Below are positions 5,350-5,503 of a stretch of 5,503 nucleotides of DNA, piece by piece. This stretch comes from SZUA-186 sp041552135. Its GTDB lineage: Bacteria > Pseudomonadota > Gammaproteobacteria > UBA9214. Every line of letters starts with the position of its first letter. Position 1 is the stretch's first letter. The stretch is taken from contig JBFELL010000183.1 in the NCBI GenBank assembly GCA_041552135.1, forward strand, positions 1-5,503, read 5' to 3'. Position numbers and translations under genes: made by a program. The notes below the pieces were generated by a model that was not told where the DNA came from, did not search any database, and was given only the letters and a program-made list of their open reading frames with translations.

Positions 5350-5394
5350 TGCGGTATTGCTGCAAGACGCAAAATGATTTGACAGCAAAGATAC

Positions 5395-5503
5395 ATGTCT
5401 ACCGTGAGGGAGGTCACAGGATATCGACTCCGTTTTCTACGCATGCCACTCGGCTTGGTGCTGGGCGGCTTGTGGATTGTATTATTCTGCCTGTGCTTTA
5501 TAG
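5395..5503 (+). CDS. Start of a probable small membrane protein (cut by window end)
   Basis: An open frame begins at ATG 5395 and runs without a stop to the window edge (36 codons visible). It reads MSTVREVTGYRLRFLR followed by a hydrophobic stretch (about 19-36, GLVLGGLWIVLFCLCF). The arginine-rich start before a single hydrophobic helix fits an inner-membrane anchor with its N-terminus inside. An in-frame ATG at 5443 just before the helix is an alternative, though the GGGAGG at 5408-5413 is too far from it. I do not recognise the family. The gene is 45 nt downstream of yrfG. With so few codons, a chance frame cannot be excluded. Confidence 0.4.
   Translation, partial: MSTVREVTGYRLRFLRMPLGLVLGGLWIVLFCLCFI

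Noticed and set aside
5379..5384. Perfect TTGACA hexamer downstream of yrfG
   Set aside because: No -10-like sequence lies 15-19 bp further on (the region is CCGTGA), so it is not supported as a promoter for the last partial gene.
5357..5388. TTGCTG/CAGCAA inverted repeat after yrfG as a terminator
   Set aside because: The 6-bp stem is not GC-rich, the loop is 20 nt, and no T-run follows.

Overview
This is a GC-rich, gene-dense chromosomal stretch. Protein similarity by eye (CysQ, YrfG, and an exopolysaccharide-type tyrosine-kinase ATPase next to an ExeA/GspA-like ATPase) and a REP-type inverted-repeat pair point to a gammaproteobacterium, perhaps a Chromatiales-like or other environmental lineage. 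The lineage is inference. I see no RNA gene, CRISPR array, transposase or phage gene.

Layout. Positions 1-189 are a non-coding leader with a weak -10-like box and a 10-bp palindrome. Two same-strand genes follow, 15 nt apart: a CpsD/CapB-like P-loop ATPase (190-993) and a long AAA ATPase of the ExeA/GspA type (1009-2460). The second carries a Pro/Ala-rich linker and a degenerate response-regulator receiver domain at its C-terminus. A small four-helix VanZ-family membrane protein comes next (about 2593-3003). This trio resembles the exopolysaccharide/exosortase (PEP-CTERM) loci in which such ATPases are commonly paired, but no exosortase or glycosyltransferase lies in the window.

The vanZ-like gene converges on cysQ (3067-3870, minus). 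The 63-nt gap is filled by an inverted pair of REP-like palindromes, and the stop codons of both genes lie inside those palindromes. Upstream of cysQ on the same strand, after a 100-nt spacer with a large inverted-repeat structure, is an unrecognised exported protein with clustered His and Cys residues (3971-4624). Diverging from it is the GMP/IMP 5'-nucleotidase yrfG (4684-5349). The right half is therefore a nucleotide-phosphatase neighbourhood: CysQ removes PAP and YrfG dephosphorylates purine monophosphates. The window ends in the first codons of a probable small membrane protein (5395 onward).

The best candidate for something new is the second ATPase. A run of ten A residues (2098-2107) in an otherwise GC-rich gene lies exactly at the junction between the ATPase-plus-linker and the pseudo-receiver. 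Slippage by one base in either direction would end translation shortly afterwards. The gene could therefore make two products, an ATPase with and without its receiver-like tail.
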